DNA of 64,000 nucleotides from Arenibacter aquaticus (lineage in GTDB: Bacteria > Bacteroidota > Bacteroidia > Flavobacteriales > Flavobacteriaceae), in contig NZ_RQPJ01000008.1 of NCBI RefSeq assembly GCF_003957295.1, positions 62,001 to 126,000 of the forward strand, given 5' to 3'. The translations under genes were made by a program, and so were the position numbers. Below are positions 27,188 to 36,525 of the stretch, piece by piece; within the stretch, counting starts at the first letter, position 1; each line of letters begins with the position of its first letter. The notes under the pieces were generated by a model. It worked only from the letters and a program-made list of their open reading frames with translations. It did not search any database and was not told the origin of the DNA.

Positions 27188-28123
27188 ATGAACAATATAT
27201 TGGTCGCTGACAAGGTTTCCAAGCAGTTTGGGAGCCATATCGCTCTTAACCAAGTTTCACTGGAAATTCCTAAAAACAGTATATATGGTTTGCTTGGTCC
27301 AAATGGAGCTGGAAAAACTACTTTGATCAGGATAATAAATCAAATTACCTATCCTGATAAAGGGATGATTTTTTTTGAAGGGAAGCCGTTGGAAGCAAAG
27401 CACATTGCAATGATAGGCTATTTGCCGGAGGAACGTGGGCTCTATAAAAGTATGAAAGTGGGGGAGCAGGCATTATATCTTGCCCAGTTGAAGGGCTTGT
27501 CCAAGGCAGATGCCAAAATGAGATTAAAGTATTGGTTTGAACGTTTGGATATTGGGGATTGGTGGAATAAAAAGATACAGGAACTATCCAAAGGGATGGC
27601 CCAAAAAATTCAGTTTATCGTTACGGTGCTACACGAGCCAAAACTATTGATCTTTGATGAACCCTTTAGTGGCTTTGACCCCATAAATGCCAATATTATC
27701 AAGGACGAAATACTTCAATTAAGGGAAAAAGGGACTTCTATAATTTTTTCTACCCATAGAATGGAATCGGTTGAGGAACTTTGTGAGTATATAGCCTTGA
27801 TTCACAAATCGGAAAAATTGTTGGATGGTAAGCTAAGTGAAATAAAAAGGGCATATAAGAACAATATATACAAGGTAGGATTGGGGGTTCAAGGCGCCAA
27901 TGGCTTATTGGAAGACCTAAAGGAAAAATTTAAGATTTTGTCCTCGGAATATGTTGATCATGGATTGCAATTAAATTTCACCGTTCAATTGCCATCGGCC
28001 GATACAGGTGCATTTCTGTCCCATCTGTCTGGCAAGGCAAATGTTAATAATTTCACGGAGACCATACCATCGGCAAACGATATATTTATTAGAACTGTTC
28101 AAACCAATAGCATTTATGAATAA
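27188..28123 (+). CDS. ABC-2 type transporter, ATP-binding subunit (NatA-like)
   Basis: A 311-residue ATPase. Walker A GPNGAGKTT is at about 37-45, the signature is LSKGMAQKIQF near 136, Walker B LLIFDEPFSGFDP near 155 has the catalytic Glu, and the H-loop is in STHRME. The C-terminal 70 residues resemble the DUF4162 domain common in such exporters. It overlaps the permease gene by 8 bases, so the two form one transporter. The substrate may be Na+, a lipid or a peptide; it is not readable here. Confidence 0.9.
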   Translation: MNNILVADKVSKQFGSHIALNQVSLEIPKNSIYGLLGPNGAGKTTLIRIINQITYPDKGMIFFEGKPLEAKHIAMIGYLPEERGLYKSMKVGEQALYLAQLKGLSKADAKMRLKYWFERLDIGDWWNKKIQELSKGMAQKIQFIVTVLHEPKLLIFDEPFSGFDPINANIIKDEILQLREKGTSIIFSTHRMESVEELCEYIALIHKSEKLLDGKLSEIKRAYKNNIYKVGLGVQGANGLLEDLKEKFKILSSEYVDHGLQLNFTVQLPSADTGAFLSHLSGKANVNNFTETIPSANDIFIRTVQTNSIYE

Positions 28124-29453
28124 GTTATCTCTCATCATTAAACGTGAGTATTTAGCAAAAGTTCGAAATAAATCCTTTGTTGTAATGACCTTTTTGAGCC
28201 CTATCTTAATGGTAGGTATGGTTGTTCTAATAGTTTATTTGACCAAGATAAATGATAATCAATCAAAGGTTATAGGTGTATTAAATGATAGCGATTATTT
28301 TTCCACGGATTTTCAGTCCACAGAAAGTACTTCTTTTTTGAAATTTAAGGATATTGATGTAGAGGCAGCCAAGGATTCTATTATGGGAATGGGATATTAT
28401 GGATTGCTTTATATACCGGAAGGGGACAATTTGGAAATAGTGGCCAACAAGGCTGTATTTTATTCCAAAGACGCCCCAGGTTCCACACTGCTTGACAATT
28501 TGGAAAATGTTTTTGAAGATCGTCTGCGACTACAGCGTTTACAGGATTTAGGGGTTTCGGTATCCGATTTTGAAAGGATAGACCACCACTTTGAAATGAC
28601 TACGTCTACTTTTAGCGGAGAGCGCAACCTAAAGGGGATAAATGAAATAAAGGCCTTTATAGGCGGGGCATTCGGATACCTTATTATGATGTTTATTATT
28701 ATATATGGGGGATTTGTTATGCGGAGTGTCATAGAGGAAAAAACCAGTAGAATAATAGAGGTCATTATCTCTTCCGTAAAGCCATTTCAGCTTATGCTAG
28801 GCAAAATTATTGGAACCTCCTTGGCCGGTGTTACCCAATTTGTAATTTGGATTGTTTCTGGCGTACTGCTATTTGGACTGGTTATCATGATTTTTGATAT
28901 TGACCCGTCTGCATTTAATGCCGGAACTGAAAATACCCCTGGTCTTGTTGGTGGCGCAGCATATATGGCGGCTTCGGATTCTGCCATACAGTTGTATGCC
29001 AACGAACTGTTTAAGATTCCTTGGATTATGCTCATCTGCTTTTTTATGGTCTATTTTGTATTGGGGTACCTAATTTATAGTTCAATATATGCGGCCATAG
29101 GTGCAGCGGTAGATAATGAAACGGATACCCAGCAGTTTATATTTCCAATTATATTACCATTAATGCTGGCTATATACGTAGGGTTCTTTTCTGTTTTTAA
29201 TAACCCTCATGGTCCAATTGCTGTTGGGTTTTCATTATTTCCCCTTACCTCCCCCATTGTAATGTTAATGCGTTTGCCTGGAGGTATAGGCGAGGGAGGA
29301 GTCCCTTATTGGGAGCTAACGGTGTCTATACTTCTGTTGATCATTACTTTTATGGGTATTGTATGGCTAGCAGCTAAAATATATAGAGTAGGAATTTTGA
29401 TGTACGGAAAAAAGCCATCCTATAGGGATTTAATTAAATGGCTAAAATATTAG
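28116..29453 (+). CDS. ABC-2 type transporter permease (NatB-like)
   Basis: A 445-residue membrane protein: one N-terminal helix (about 20-42), a large extracytoplasmic domain (45-180), then five or more helices from about 185. VIEEKTSRIIEVIISSVKPFQLMLGKIIG (near 207) is the coupling segment diagnostic of the ABC2_membrane_3/NatB family. ATG at 28116 overlaps the ATPase stop; the longer frame from 28008 is a shadow of the ATPase gene. It partners with the ATPase just upstream. Confidence 0.9.
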   Translation: MNKLSLIIKREYLAKVRNKSFVVMTFLSPILMVGMVVLIVYLTKINDNQSKVIGVLNDSDYFSTDFQSTESTSFLKFKDIDVEAAKDSIMGMGYYGLLYIPEGDNLEIVANKAVFYSKDAPGSTLLDNLENVFEDRLRLQRLQDLGVSVSDFERIDHHFEMTTSTFSGERNLKGINEIKAFIGGAFGYLIMMFIIIYGGFVMRSVIEEKTSRIIEVIISSVKPFQLMLGKIIGTSLAGVTQFVIWIVSGVLLFGLVIMIFDIDPSAFNAGTENTPGLVGGAAYMAASDSAIQLYANELFKIPWIMLICFFMVYFVLGYLIYSSIYAAIGAAVDNETDTQQFIFPIILPLMLAIYVGFFSVFNNPHGPIAVGFSLFPLTSPIVMLMRLPGGIGEGGVPYWELTVSILLLIITFMGIVWLAAKIYRVGILMYGKKPSYRDLIKWLKY

Positions 29454-29454
29454 A

Positions 29455-29622
29455 ATGGAGCCAGCAAAAGGAGCAGTAAAGGTGATCAGGAGTATTTTGG
29501 GACTCAGAATCTGGAAGAGGGAAACGGTTAGATTTGGGAAATTTGGTATTAGTATTCCATATCCGCTAAGAGAGGTATATGTTTTTTGGTTCCCACTATT
29601 TAAAAATATTCAGGTCTTATAA
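29455..29622 (+). CDS. Possible 55-residue basic ORF
   Basis: An ATG directly after the permease stop opens a 55-codon basic frame that ends one base before the next gene's ATG (29624). The tight fit on both sides is suggestive, but the protein has no recognisable motif and the region could equally be a leader. Confidence 0.25.
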   Translation: MEPAKGAVKVIRSILGLRIWKRETVRFGKFGISIPYPLREVYVFWFPLFKNIQVL

Positions 29623-29623
29623 G

Positions 29624-30514
29624 ATGAAAGTACAAAAGCGAATTCATTTAAGGGGAATAGGGGTCTTATTGGGATTTTGTTTGTTGGTAAATAATAGTTA
29701 TTCCCAAACCCCTGATGTATTTAGGTTTGAGTATATGTTGATGCCGAGAAATTCGGATGAGGCAAAGCTATCCCGAATTAAATTGGTGGCCAATGTGCCC
29801 ATTAAGATTGGGAAAAACGATAATATTATATTTGGAGGGGAGTACAATAGAATGGCGTTTGACCTTAGGCGTAACGAGCCGTACAATGACGTTGTTACAA
29901 GAACCTTCCATGTGGCAGATTTGAATATGGCCTATATATTGCAGTATAATCAGGATTGGCGCTTTGTAGGGGTGCTTACTCCTAGATTATCCTCTACTTT
30001 GACCAATGATATTGGTGAGGGCGATGTATCTCTCAATGCAACTGTAGGGGCCATAAGGGACATGCCAGACCTGGAAAAGCCAACACGCTTGGTTTTGGGC
30101 TTGGCATATAATTCAACCGTTGCGGTACGGGTTCCCTTGCCCGTTGTTTATTTTGAAAAACGATTTCATCCTAATTGGGCTTATGTGGTAGGGGCCCCAA
30201 AAAGCGGAATGAAATATTTTATTAATGATAGGCATATGCTTCAAACGGAGTTTATTTTGGATGGATACTACGTAAATCTTCAGAACGCCGTAATTAGTTC
30301 GGATTCTGGAGTGGCATCCTCCATTTCTACCTCTGTGGCACTTTTTACCTTTGGTTATCAATATGCAGTTGCAAATAATATTTTCTTTTATGGTTATGCC
30401 GGGCACACCCTGTTTCAGGCCGGAGTGCTACGCGACGATGACAGAAATAACATTTTTACATTGAACGATGAACCCAGTTTTTATTTCAGGGCTGGTTTTC
30501 GAATAGGAATTTAA
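29624..30514 (+). CDS. DUF6268-type outer-membrane beta-barrel
   Basis: A 296-residue secreted protein: signal peptide to about SYSQTP (residue 28), then repeated amphipathic strands (FEYMLMPRNSDEAKLSRIKLVANVPI, FGGEYNRMAF, FRAGFRIGI) fitting a barrel that ends with an aromatic/hydrophobic residue. It resembles DUF6268 outer-membrane proteins of Bacteroidetes, function unknown. ATG at 29624 supplies the signal peptide; the ATG at 29579 is upstream. The NtrC-like regulator follows 12 bases later and may share its transcript. Confidence 0.65.
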   Translation: MKVQKRIHLRGIGVLLGFCLLVNNSYSQTPDVFRFEYMLMPRNSDEAKLSRIKLVANVPIKIGKNDNIIFGGEYNRMAFDLRRNEPYNDVVTRTFHVADLNMAYILQYNQDWRFVGVLTPRLSSTLTNDIGEGDVSLNATVGAIRDMPDLEKPTRLVLGLAYNSTVAVRVPLPVVYFEKRFHPNWAYVVGAPKSGMKYFINDRHMLQTEFILDGYYVNLQNAVISSDSGVASSISTSVALFTFGYQYAVANNIFFYGYAGHTLFQAGVLRDDDRNNIFTLNDEPSFYFRAGFRIGI

Positions 30515-30526
30515 AATTATATTACT

Positions 30527-31690
30527 ATGTCAAAAATACTGGTTATAGAAGACGAATCGGCCATTAGAAGGGTCTTGGTTAAAATTTTGGCTGAAGAAAA
30601 TGATAGCTATACGGTGGTGGAGGCCGAAGATGGTTTATTGGGATTGGAGGCAATAAAAAAGGACGATTTTGACCTTGTATTATGCGATATTAAGATGCCT
30701 AAAATGGATGGGGTAGAAGTATTGGAATCTGTAATGAAGATAAAACCGGAAATTCCTTTTATAATGATTTCGGGACATGGGGATTTGGATACAGCTGTCA
30801 ATACCATGCGCCTGGGTGCCTTTGATTATATCTCTAAGCCACCAGATTTAAACCGCTTGCTTACCACGGTACGAAATGCCTTGGACAGAAAGGAGTTGGT
30901 AGTAGAGAACAAAAAATTAAAGAAAAAGGTCAGTAAGAATTATGAAATGGTCGGGGAGAGTAAAGAAATCTCCGTAATTAAGGAAATGATAGAAAAGGTG
31001 GCCCCTACAGATGCCCGTGTTCTTATTACAGGATCCAATGGAACCGGTAAAGAACTAGTGGCACATTGGATCCATGAAAAAAGCGAACGCAGTAGCTTTC
31101 CTTTTATAGAAGTAAATTGTGCGGCCATACCTTCCGAATTAATAGAGAGCGAGTTGTTTGGACATGTAAAAGGAGCGTTTACCTCTGCAGTGAAAGACCG
31201 TGCAGGCAAATTTGAAGCTGCTAATAAAGGCACTATATTCCTGGATGAAATAGGGGATATGAGCCTATCTGCCCAAGCCAAGGTATTACGGGCCCTTCAG
31301 GAGAACAAGGTATCCAGGGTAGGATCGGATAAAGATATTAAAGTGAACGTTAGGGTGGTGGCAGCTACCAACAAAAATCTAAAAAAGGAAATAGAGGAAG
31401 GAAGATTTAGGGAAGATCTATATCATAGGTTGGCCGTAATTCTTATAAAAGTACCATCCTTAAACGATAGAAGGGATGATATACCATTGCTTATTCAGCA
31501 TTTTGCCAATAAAATAGCTTCCGAACAGGGTAGCGCCCCAAAAAAATTCTCTGAAAAAGCCATAGGGCTTCTTAAGGGCTTTGATTGGACAGGAAATATA
31601 AGGGAACTGCGCAATGTTGTGGAGCGACTAATAATACTAGGAGGTAAAGAGGTGACCGAAGAGGATGTAAAACTATTTGCCAGCAAATAG
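30527..31690 (+). CDS. NtrC-type response regulator lacking a DNA-binding HTH
   Basis: A 387-residue protein: receiver domain (1-120) with phosphoacceptor D54, then an AAA+ sigma-54 activation domain (about 140-387) with Walker A GSNGTGKE (about 168-175), GSDKDIKVNVRVVAATNKNL and Arg finger region FREDLYHRL. The protein ends at KLFASK immediately after the AAA+ C-subdomain, with no Fis-type HTH. The sigma-54 contact loop reads GAFTSA (216-221) instead of GAFTGA. I recall the same form in other flavobacteria, so it is probably lineage-typical. No partner kinase gene is adjacent. Confidence 0.88.
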   Translation: MSKILVIEDESAIRRVLVKILAEENDSYTVVEAEDGLLGLEAIKKDDFDLVLCDIKMPKMDGVEVLESVMKIKPEIPFIMISGHGDLDTAVNTMRLGAFDYISKPPDLNRLLTTVRNALDRKELVVENKKLKKKVSKNYEMVGESKEISVIKEMIEKVAPTDARVLITGSNGTGKELVAHWIHEKSERSSFPFIEVNCAAIPSELIESELFGHVKGAFTSAVKDRAGKFEAANKGTIFLDEIGDMSLSAQAKVLRALQENKVSRVGSDKDIKVNVRVVAATNKNLKKEIEEGRFREDLYHRLAVILIKVPSLNDRRDDIPLLIQHFANKIASEQGSAPKKFSEKAIGLLKGFDWTGNIRELRNVVERLIILGGKEVTEEDVKLFASK

Positions 31691-31802
31691 AGAGCTGTTT
31701 ACTTCATCTAAGTAGCCTATAGATAATACCTAACTGGTCCCTAAGGACATAGGGTTGGTTAATAGCTCTTGGTAGTAACCAATAGTTACCTATACTTTAT
31801 AG

Positions 31803-32492
31803 TTATTTTTGACAATCCTGTAAACGCTCCAGTGCTTTGGCGGCAATTTCTTTTGTCTTTAGATTGTAATATTTTTTACCCTCGCTAAGGTTAGGTTTTA
31901 ACAATTGCTGTTCGCTAATATTGTAAATGTTTTGGGTAAATGCCAAAGCTTCCTTACATTCTACGGACGAAACCACCTTATCCAGGGATTCCTTGAACCT
32001 GGCCAAGGAAACGTCAATTTTGTTTTCCAGGGTTTTGTTATCCATTATTTTGTAAGAATTCTTTTGGGCTATGGACGACTTTGTATTCATCGCCAGAATA
32101 TCGTTCCCATATCTGCTGTTGTGAGAGTCGTGTTGCTCCAAAGCTTCCAAGCTTCCCAATGCATTGTCCAAAGCTCTTTTTAGTAGTATCCTGGCACTTT
32201 GTACAGTCGAGGCCTTGGTTGCATTTTTTAAGTTTTGGGAGCTGTCCAGAATAAGATCGGTAGCATGCTCACAACCACAGTCCTCTAATTGGGACTTTGA
32301 TTTAACAATGGCGTTCAAGGCTTTGTAAGCAAAATATTTGGACATATTTATGTCTTCTGTAGCTATAGCCTTTTCGGTCTGAGTTTGAATATAGCCAATA
32401 TTGGACCCGGCATATTCACAGGCTTTACTGTTTTTAAATGAAGGGAAAATAACGGTCGCCAAAGCGCATGCAGTGATTACGGATAGTTTCAT
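31803..32492 (-). CDS. Exported helical protein, unknown function
   Basis: A 229-residue protein with a short signal peptide (about residues 1-22, ending before SKACEYAG). The mature part is helical with several Cys (about 25, 72, 74, 178 and 227), Gln/Asn/Lys-rich, and with ALDNALGSLEALEQHD in the middle. The CGC pair at 72-74 could form disulfides or bind metal. I do not recognise a family. It sits alone between a regulator and PPK2, convergent with the former. Confidence 0.6.
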   Translation of the reverse strand: MKLSVITACALATVIFPSFKNSKACEYAGSNIGYIQTQTEKAIATEDINMSKYFAYKALNAIVKSKSQLEDCGCEHATDLILDSSQNLKNATKASTVQSARILLKRALDNALGSLEALEQHDSHNSRYGNDILAMNTKSSIAQKNSYKIMDNKTLENKIDVSLARFKESLDKVVSSVECKEALAFTQNIYNISEQQLLKPNLSEGKKYYNLKTKEIAAKALERLQDCQK

Positions 32493-32877
32493 AAAGTAGG
32501 TTTTAGTATTGGGTTATACTGGGAAATATAACGCAGTAAAGATAAGGTTATCACTCGTTTTTGTAGGATTTTTTCGATAAAGTACGCTGATTTTCAGTTT
32601 TTTGGGGCAAGAAGGGTGTTTTAACTGGTCGTAGGAAAATATTTGCCAATGTGTTAAAAAGGTTAAGGCTGTATCATGGGTGGTGCAATGAGGCACTTTG
32701 ATCCTTATTTGATAATAGTAGGAATCTTAGCTCAGTACTATTACTTAGGTAGAACCCCTCTGCAATGTCGCAATTACCTCCCAAGCTTAATTTATAGTTT
32801 AAGTGTTAGGTATATTCAATTAATTCATATATTTTTTAGTTTTAAAATGCTGCAATTTGCAGCACTAAGCACATTCC
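32493..32877. other. Intergenic region before ppk2, no gene seen
   Basis: About 385 AT-rich bases. A 76-codon frame at 32676-32906 has no convincing coding character and overlaps the ppk2 start; I see no RNA motif. It contains the promoters of the two divergent genes, not located precisely. Confidence 0.4.
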
Positions 32878-33756
32878 ATGAAGAATATAGAAGCATCTAC
32901 TTATAAGGCGACGAGTAAAACCAGATTGGCCGATTTGGATACAAGGGAAGATTTTGAATCTTCGGATAAAAGGTTAAGAAAAGCCTTGGAAAATATAAGG
33001 GTAGAATTGGGAGAGTTTCAGGACACCTTATATGCCCATTCAAAATACAGTGTTCTTATTTGTATACAGGGAATGGACACCGCTGGAAAAGATAGCTTAA
33101 TTAGGGAGGTTTTCAAGGATTTTAATGCTAGGGGAGTGGTGGTACACAGTTTTAAGGTCCCAACGGAGTTGGAACTGAAGCATGATTATTTGTGGAGGCA
33201 TTATATAGCCCTACCTGAAAAAGGAAAGTTTGGGGTTTTTAATCGCACCCATTATGAAAACGTATTGGTGACCCGGGTACATCCAGAATATATTATGGGA
33301 GAAAATATCCCGGGAATAAAAAGTGTATCAGATATAGATCAAGGTTTTTGGGATAAACGTTTTGAGCAGATAAATAACTTTGAACGTCATATTGCCGAGA
33401 ATGGCACTGTAATTTTTAAATTTTTTCTGCATTTGTCAAAAGAGGAACAGCGACAGCGATTACTGAGAAGGTTGGCCTTAAAAAAGAAAAATTGGAAGTT
33501 TTCACCAGGAGATTTAAAAGAAAGACTTCTCTGGAATGAGTACCAAAAATGTTATGAAGAGGCGATAAACAAAACCTCCAAGTCCCATGCTCCGTGGTAT
33601 GTAATTCCATCGGACAATAAAAAAGCAGCCAGGGTAATAGTGGCGTCTGTGTTGTTGGAAGAGTTAAAAAAATACAAAGATATTAAGGAGCCGGAGTTAG
33701 ATGATAAAATAAAGGCTAATTTAGAGGAATATAAAAAACAATTAGAAGAAGAATGA
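32878..33756 (+). CDS. ppk2: Polyphosphate kinase 2 family phosphotransferase
   Basis: A 292-residue cytoplasmic P-loop enzyme. Walker A GMDTAGKDSLI is at about 64-74, the lid/Walker B region FNRTHYENVLVTRVHP at about 121-136, and WKFSPGDLKERLLWNEY near 201 carries the conserved Trp/Asp pattern of the PPK2 family, which transfers phosphate between polyphosphate and nucleotides. The class (I, II or III) and nucleotide preference cannot be judged here. It overlaps the following M28 peptidase gene by four bases (ATGA). Confidence 0.9.
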   Translation: MKNIEASTYKATSKTRLADLDTREDFESSDKRLRKALENIRVELGEFQDTLYAHSKYSVLICIQGMDTAGKDSLIREVFKDFNARGVVVHSFKVPTELELKHDYLWRHYIALPEKGKFGVFNRTHYENVLVTRVHPEYIMGENIPGIKSVSDIDQGFWDKRFEQINNFERHIAENGTVIFKFFLHLSKEEQRQRLLRRLALKKKNWKFSPGDLKERLLWNEYQKCYEEAINKTSKSHAPWYVIPSDNKKAARVIVASVLLEELKKYKDIKEPELDDKIKANLEEYKKQLEEE

Positions 33757-35138
33757 GGTATTTATTGCTAGTATTACTACTCTTGGCAACACAGCTTAAA
33801 GCACAACAAAGTGATGAGACCCAAATAAAAAATATTTATAATGAAGCCCTTGTCAATGGCAAGGGGTACGGGTGGTTAAATTACCTTTCCAATCAAATAG
33901 GAGGTAGACTCTCCGGTTCCGTGCAAGCACAACAAGCCGTAGAGTATACCAAGGAGGTTATGGACTCTCTGGGATTGGACCGGGTGTGGTTACAACCGGT
34001 TAAAGTACCAAAATGGGTAAGGGGCACCCCAGAATTTGCTTATCTGGAAAGTAACCCCGGTATTACCAATAATGTGCCAATATGTGCTTTGGGAGGGTCG
34101 GTAGCAACTCCTTTTGGAGGGTTAAAGGCCAAAGTGGTCGAGGTAAACGGCATAGAGGGGCTTGAAGCCTTGGGCCGGGAAAAAATTGAAGGTAAGATCG
34201 TATTTTTCAACAAGCCAATGGACCCAACCAACATTAATACATTTCAATCTTATAAAGGCTGTGCAGATCAGCGCTATTCCGGTGCGGCGGAAGCGGCCAA
34301 ATATGGTGCCGTAGGCGTTATTGTGAGGTCCTTGAACCTAAGGTTGGACGATTATCCACATACTGGAGCCATGAGTTATGGTGATACCCCTGTGGAAGAA
34401 AGAATCCCTGCGGCGGCCATAAGTACCAATGGTGCCGAACTACTTAGCACCACCTTAAAACTAAACCCCAATATTAATTTTTTCTTTAGGCAAAATTGTA
34501 AAGTACTACCAGATGCCGATTCATTTAATGTTATAGGGGAAATAAAAGGAAGTACCTACCCCAACGAGATTATGGTGGTTGGGGGGCATTTGGATTCTTG
34601 GGACCTGGGAGATGGTTCCCATGACGATGGTGCAGGTTGCGTGCAAAGTATGGAAGTGTTGAGGTTGTTAAAGGCAACGGGCTATAAGCCTAAACGAACT
34701 ATTAGAGTGGTGCTTTTTATGAATGAGGAAAACGGACTTAGAGGTGGGGTTACCTATGCGGAACAGGCAGCCAAGAAAGGGGAAAGGCATATCTTTGCCC
34801 TTGAAAGTGATGCCGGAGGTTTTACTCCGCGAGGTTTTTCCTTTGACTGTGACCAGGCAAATTTTAATCAGGTGCTGGGCTGGAAGAGTTTGTTTGAGCC
34901 TTATCTGATTCACTTGTTCAATAAAGGCGGCAGTGGAGCGGACATAGGCCCTCTTAAGAACGATAATATTGTTTTGGCAGGATTGCGACCGGATTCGCAA
35001 CGTTATTTTGATCATCACCATGCTGCAAACGATACCTTTGAACATGTAAATAAACGTGAATTGGAACTGGGAGCGGCCACAATGACCAGTCTAATCTATT
35101 TATTTGACACCTATGGCGTTGTTCCGTCGAGCAACTAA
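33753..35138 (+). CDS. Secreted M28 family metallopeptidase
   Basis: A 461-residue exported zinc peptidase: signal peptide to about LKAQQ (residue 18), PA-like insert (about 110-240), and a catalytic domain with zinc ligands in GGHLDSWD (His279, Asp281 region), SHDDGAGC (Asp pair near 290) and MNEENG (Glu325-326), and the later FDHHHAANDTFEHV His-rich block near 415. It resembles carboxypeptidase Q-like aminopeptidases. It is translationally coupled to ppk2. Confidence 0.9.
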   Translation: MRYLLLVLLLLATQLKAQQSDETQIKNIYNEALVNGKGYGWLNYLSNQIGGRLSGSVQAQQAVEYTKEVMDSLGLDRVWLQPVKVPKWVRGTPEFAYLESNPGITNNVPICALGGSVATPFGGLKAKVVEVNGIEGLEALGREKIEGKIVFFNKPMDPTNINTFQSYKGCADQRYSGAAEAAKYGAVGVIVRSLNLRLDDYPHTGAMSYGDTPVEERIPAAAISTNGAELLSTTLKLNPNINFFFRQNCKVLPDADSFNVIGEIKGSTYPNEIMVVGGHLDSWDLGDGSHDDGAGCVQSMEVLRLLKATGYKPKRTIRVVLFMNEENGLRGGVTYAEQAAKKGERHIFALESDAGGFTPRGFSFDCDQANFNQVLGWKSLFEPYLIHLFNKGGSGADIGPLKNDNIVLAGLRPDSQRYFDHHHAANDTFEHVNKRELELGAATMTSLIYLFDTYGVVPSSN

Positions 35139-35406
35139 TACCATAATAAAGCCATCACTTCCAAAAATGGAAAAGTAAAAGAGCTGCTGAAAGGTTCAGG
35201 GGGCAATCCAATACATAAGCGTATATTCTTTGGTTCTTGGTTTTTTAAAAAAAACAAAGGGCTGCTAGGTGAGGTAGTGGACTTATTATCTATAGTACCT
35301 AATAGAAGCAGAAAGAATCTCCGCCTAAGTCATATATGCTTATTTAGTGTCTTTGAATGCAGCTAGCTATAATACAAGGAGTAACAGTTTTAAAACCAAA
35401 AACAAA
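35139..35406. other. Intergenic region before the PPIase gene
   Basis: About 270 bases with no reading frame that looks coding and no terminator I can identify for the M28 gene. Nothing else seen. Confidence 0.4.
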
Positions 35407-35410
35407 ATGT

Positions 35411-35418
35411 TACCTTTG
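35411..35418 (+). promoter_or_regulatory. Candidate promoter core TACCTTTG
   Basis: It matches TAnnTTTG 22 bases before the ATG at 35440. If correct, the upstream ATGs at 35347 and 35407 cannot be translation starts, supporting the start at 35440. Confidence 0.45.
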
Positions 35419-35439
35419 CAGCTTATAAAAATTAGCGAT

Positions 35440-36372
35440 ATGCAAGACGGAATTTATGCAAAATTCAATACTTCGAAAGGAGATATAGTAGTAAAACTCA
35501 CACATGATAAAACCCCTGGAACAGTGGGTAATTTTGTGGCTTTGGCAGAAGGAAATTTGGAAAATAGTGTTAGACCACAGGGGAAACCGTATTATGACGG
35601 TTTGAAATTCCATAGGGTTATTCCAGATTTTATGATCCAAGGTGGTTGTCCACTTGGTACAGGTACTGGAGATGGAGGATATAAATTTGACGATGAGTTT
35701 CATCCAGAATTGACCCATGACGGTCCTGGAGTACTATCAATGGCCAATGCGGGGCCAGGAACCAATGGTACCCAATTTTTTATTACCCACGTGGCTACAC
35801 CATGGTTGGATAATAAGCACTCTGTTTTTGGACATGTTGTAGAAGGGCAGGAGGTAGTTGATGCTATTAAACAAGGTGATAAAATAGAGCAATTAACCAT
35901 AGAGAGAATTGGAGACGAGGCCCAAAAATGGAACGCCATTGAGGCTTTCAGAACTTTTGAAGGGTCTAGGGAAAAAAGATTGGCGGAAGAAAAGGCAAGA
36001 ATGGCCGCCGAACTGGATAAGGTAGCAGCTGGCTTTAATGAAACAGAAAGCGGGCTTAGATATAAGATTGTTCAAGAGGGAACCGGACCTAAATCTGAAA
36101 GTGGAAAGAACGTATCCGTACACTATGAAGGGGCTTTATTAGATGGTCAGGTATTTGATTCTTCTTACAAAAGAAAGGAACCTATAAGTTTTCAGTTAGG
36201 GGTAGGACAGGTAATCCCAGGATGGGATGAAGGTATAGGACTGCTTAAAGTTGGGGACAAGGCCAGGTTTGTTATTCCATCACACCTTGGCTATGGAAGC
36301 GCAGGTGCGGGAGGAGTTATTCCTCCTAATGCTACCCTAATATTTGATGTAGAATTAATGGGGGTGGGTTAA
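35440..36372 (+). CDS. Cyclophilin-FKBP fusion peptidyl-prolyl isomerase
   Basis: A 310-residue protein with two different prolyl isomerase domains. The cyclophilin domain covers about 5-165 (GDIVVKL, FHRVIPDFMIQGG, MANAGPGTNGTQFFI, FGHVVEG), then a helical linker EKRLAEEKARMAAELDKVA, and an FKBP domain from about 205 to 310 (VSVHYEGALLDGQVFDSSY, IPGWDEGIGLLKVGDKARFVIP, LGYGSAGAGGVIPPNATLIFDVEL). No signal peptide is evident, so it probably acts in the cytoplasm. A terminator follows. Confidence 0.9.
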   Translation: MQDGIYAKFNTSKGDIVVKLTHDKTPGTVGNFVALAEGNLENSVRPQGKPYYDGLKFHRVIPDFMIQGGCPLGTGTGDGGYKFDDEFHPELTHDGPGVLSMANAGPGTNGTQFFITHVATPWLDNKHSVFGHVVEGQEVVDAIKQGDKIEQLTIERIGDEAQKWNAIEAFRTFEGSREKRLAEEKARMAAELDKVAAGFNETESGLRYKIVQEGTGPKSESGKNVSVHYEGALLDGQVFDSSYKRKEPISFQLGVGQVIPGWDEGIGLLKVGDKARFVIPSHLGYGSAGAGGVIPPNATLIFDVELMGVG

Positions 36373-36399
36373 TTCCTCCTACTCTCCACAATTATAGTG

Positions 36400-36430
36400 A
36401 AAGGTTCTAAGAAATTAGAGCCTTTTTTTT
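36400..36430 (+). terminator. Rho-independent terminator
   Basis: A 10-bp stem (36400-36409 with 36416-36425, one G-T pair) followed by Ts after the PPIase fusion gene. Confidence 0.85.
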
Positions 36431-36525
36431 GTGCTGTCGCAGGCCGGTAAATTTTGTATCAGGTGTGCCAACAATTGAGTAGGCGCAATGCTCCGTTAAA
36501 GATGGCAATTCCCTTAATTGCTTGT

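Noticed and set aside
32676-32906. 76-codon frame upstream of ppk2.
   Set aside because: It overlaps the ppk2 start, shows no motif and has an odd Tyr/Leu-rich composition.
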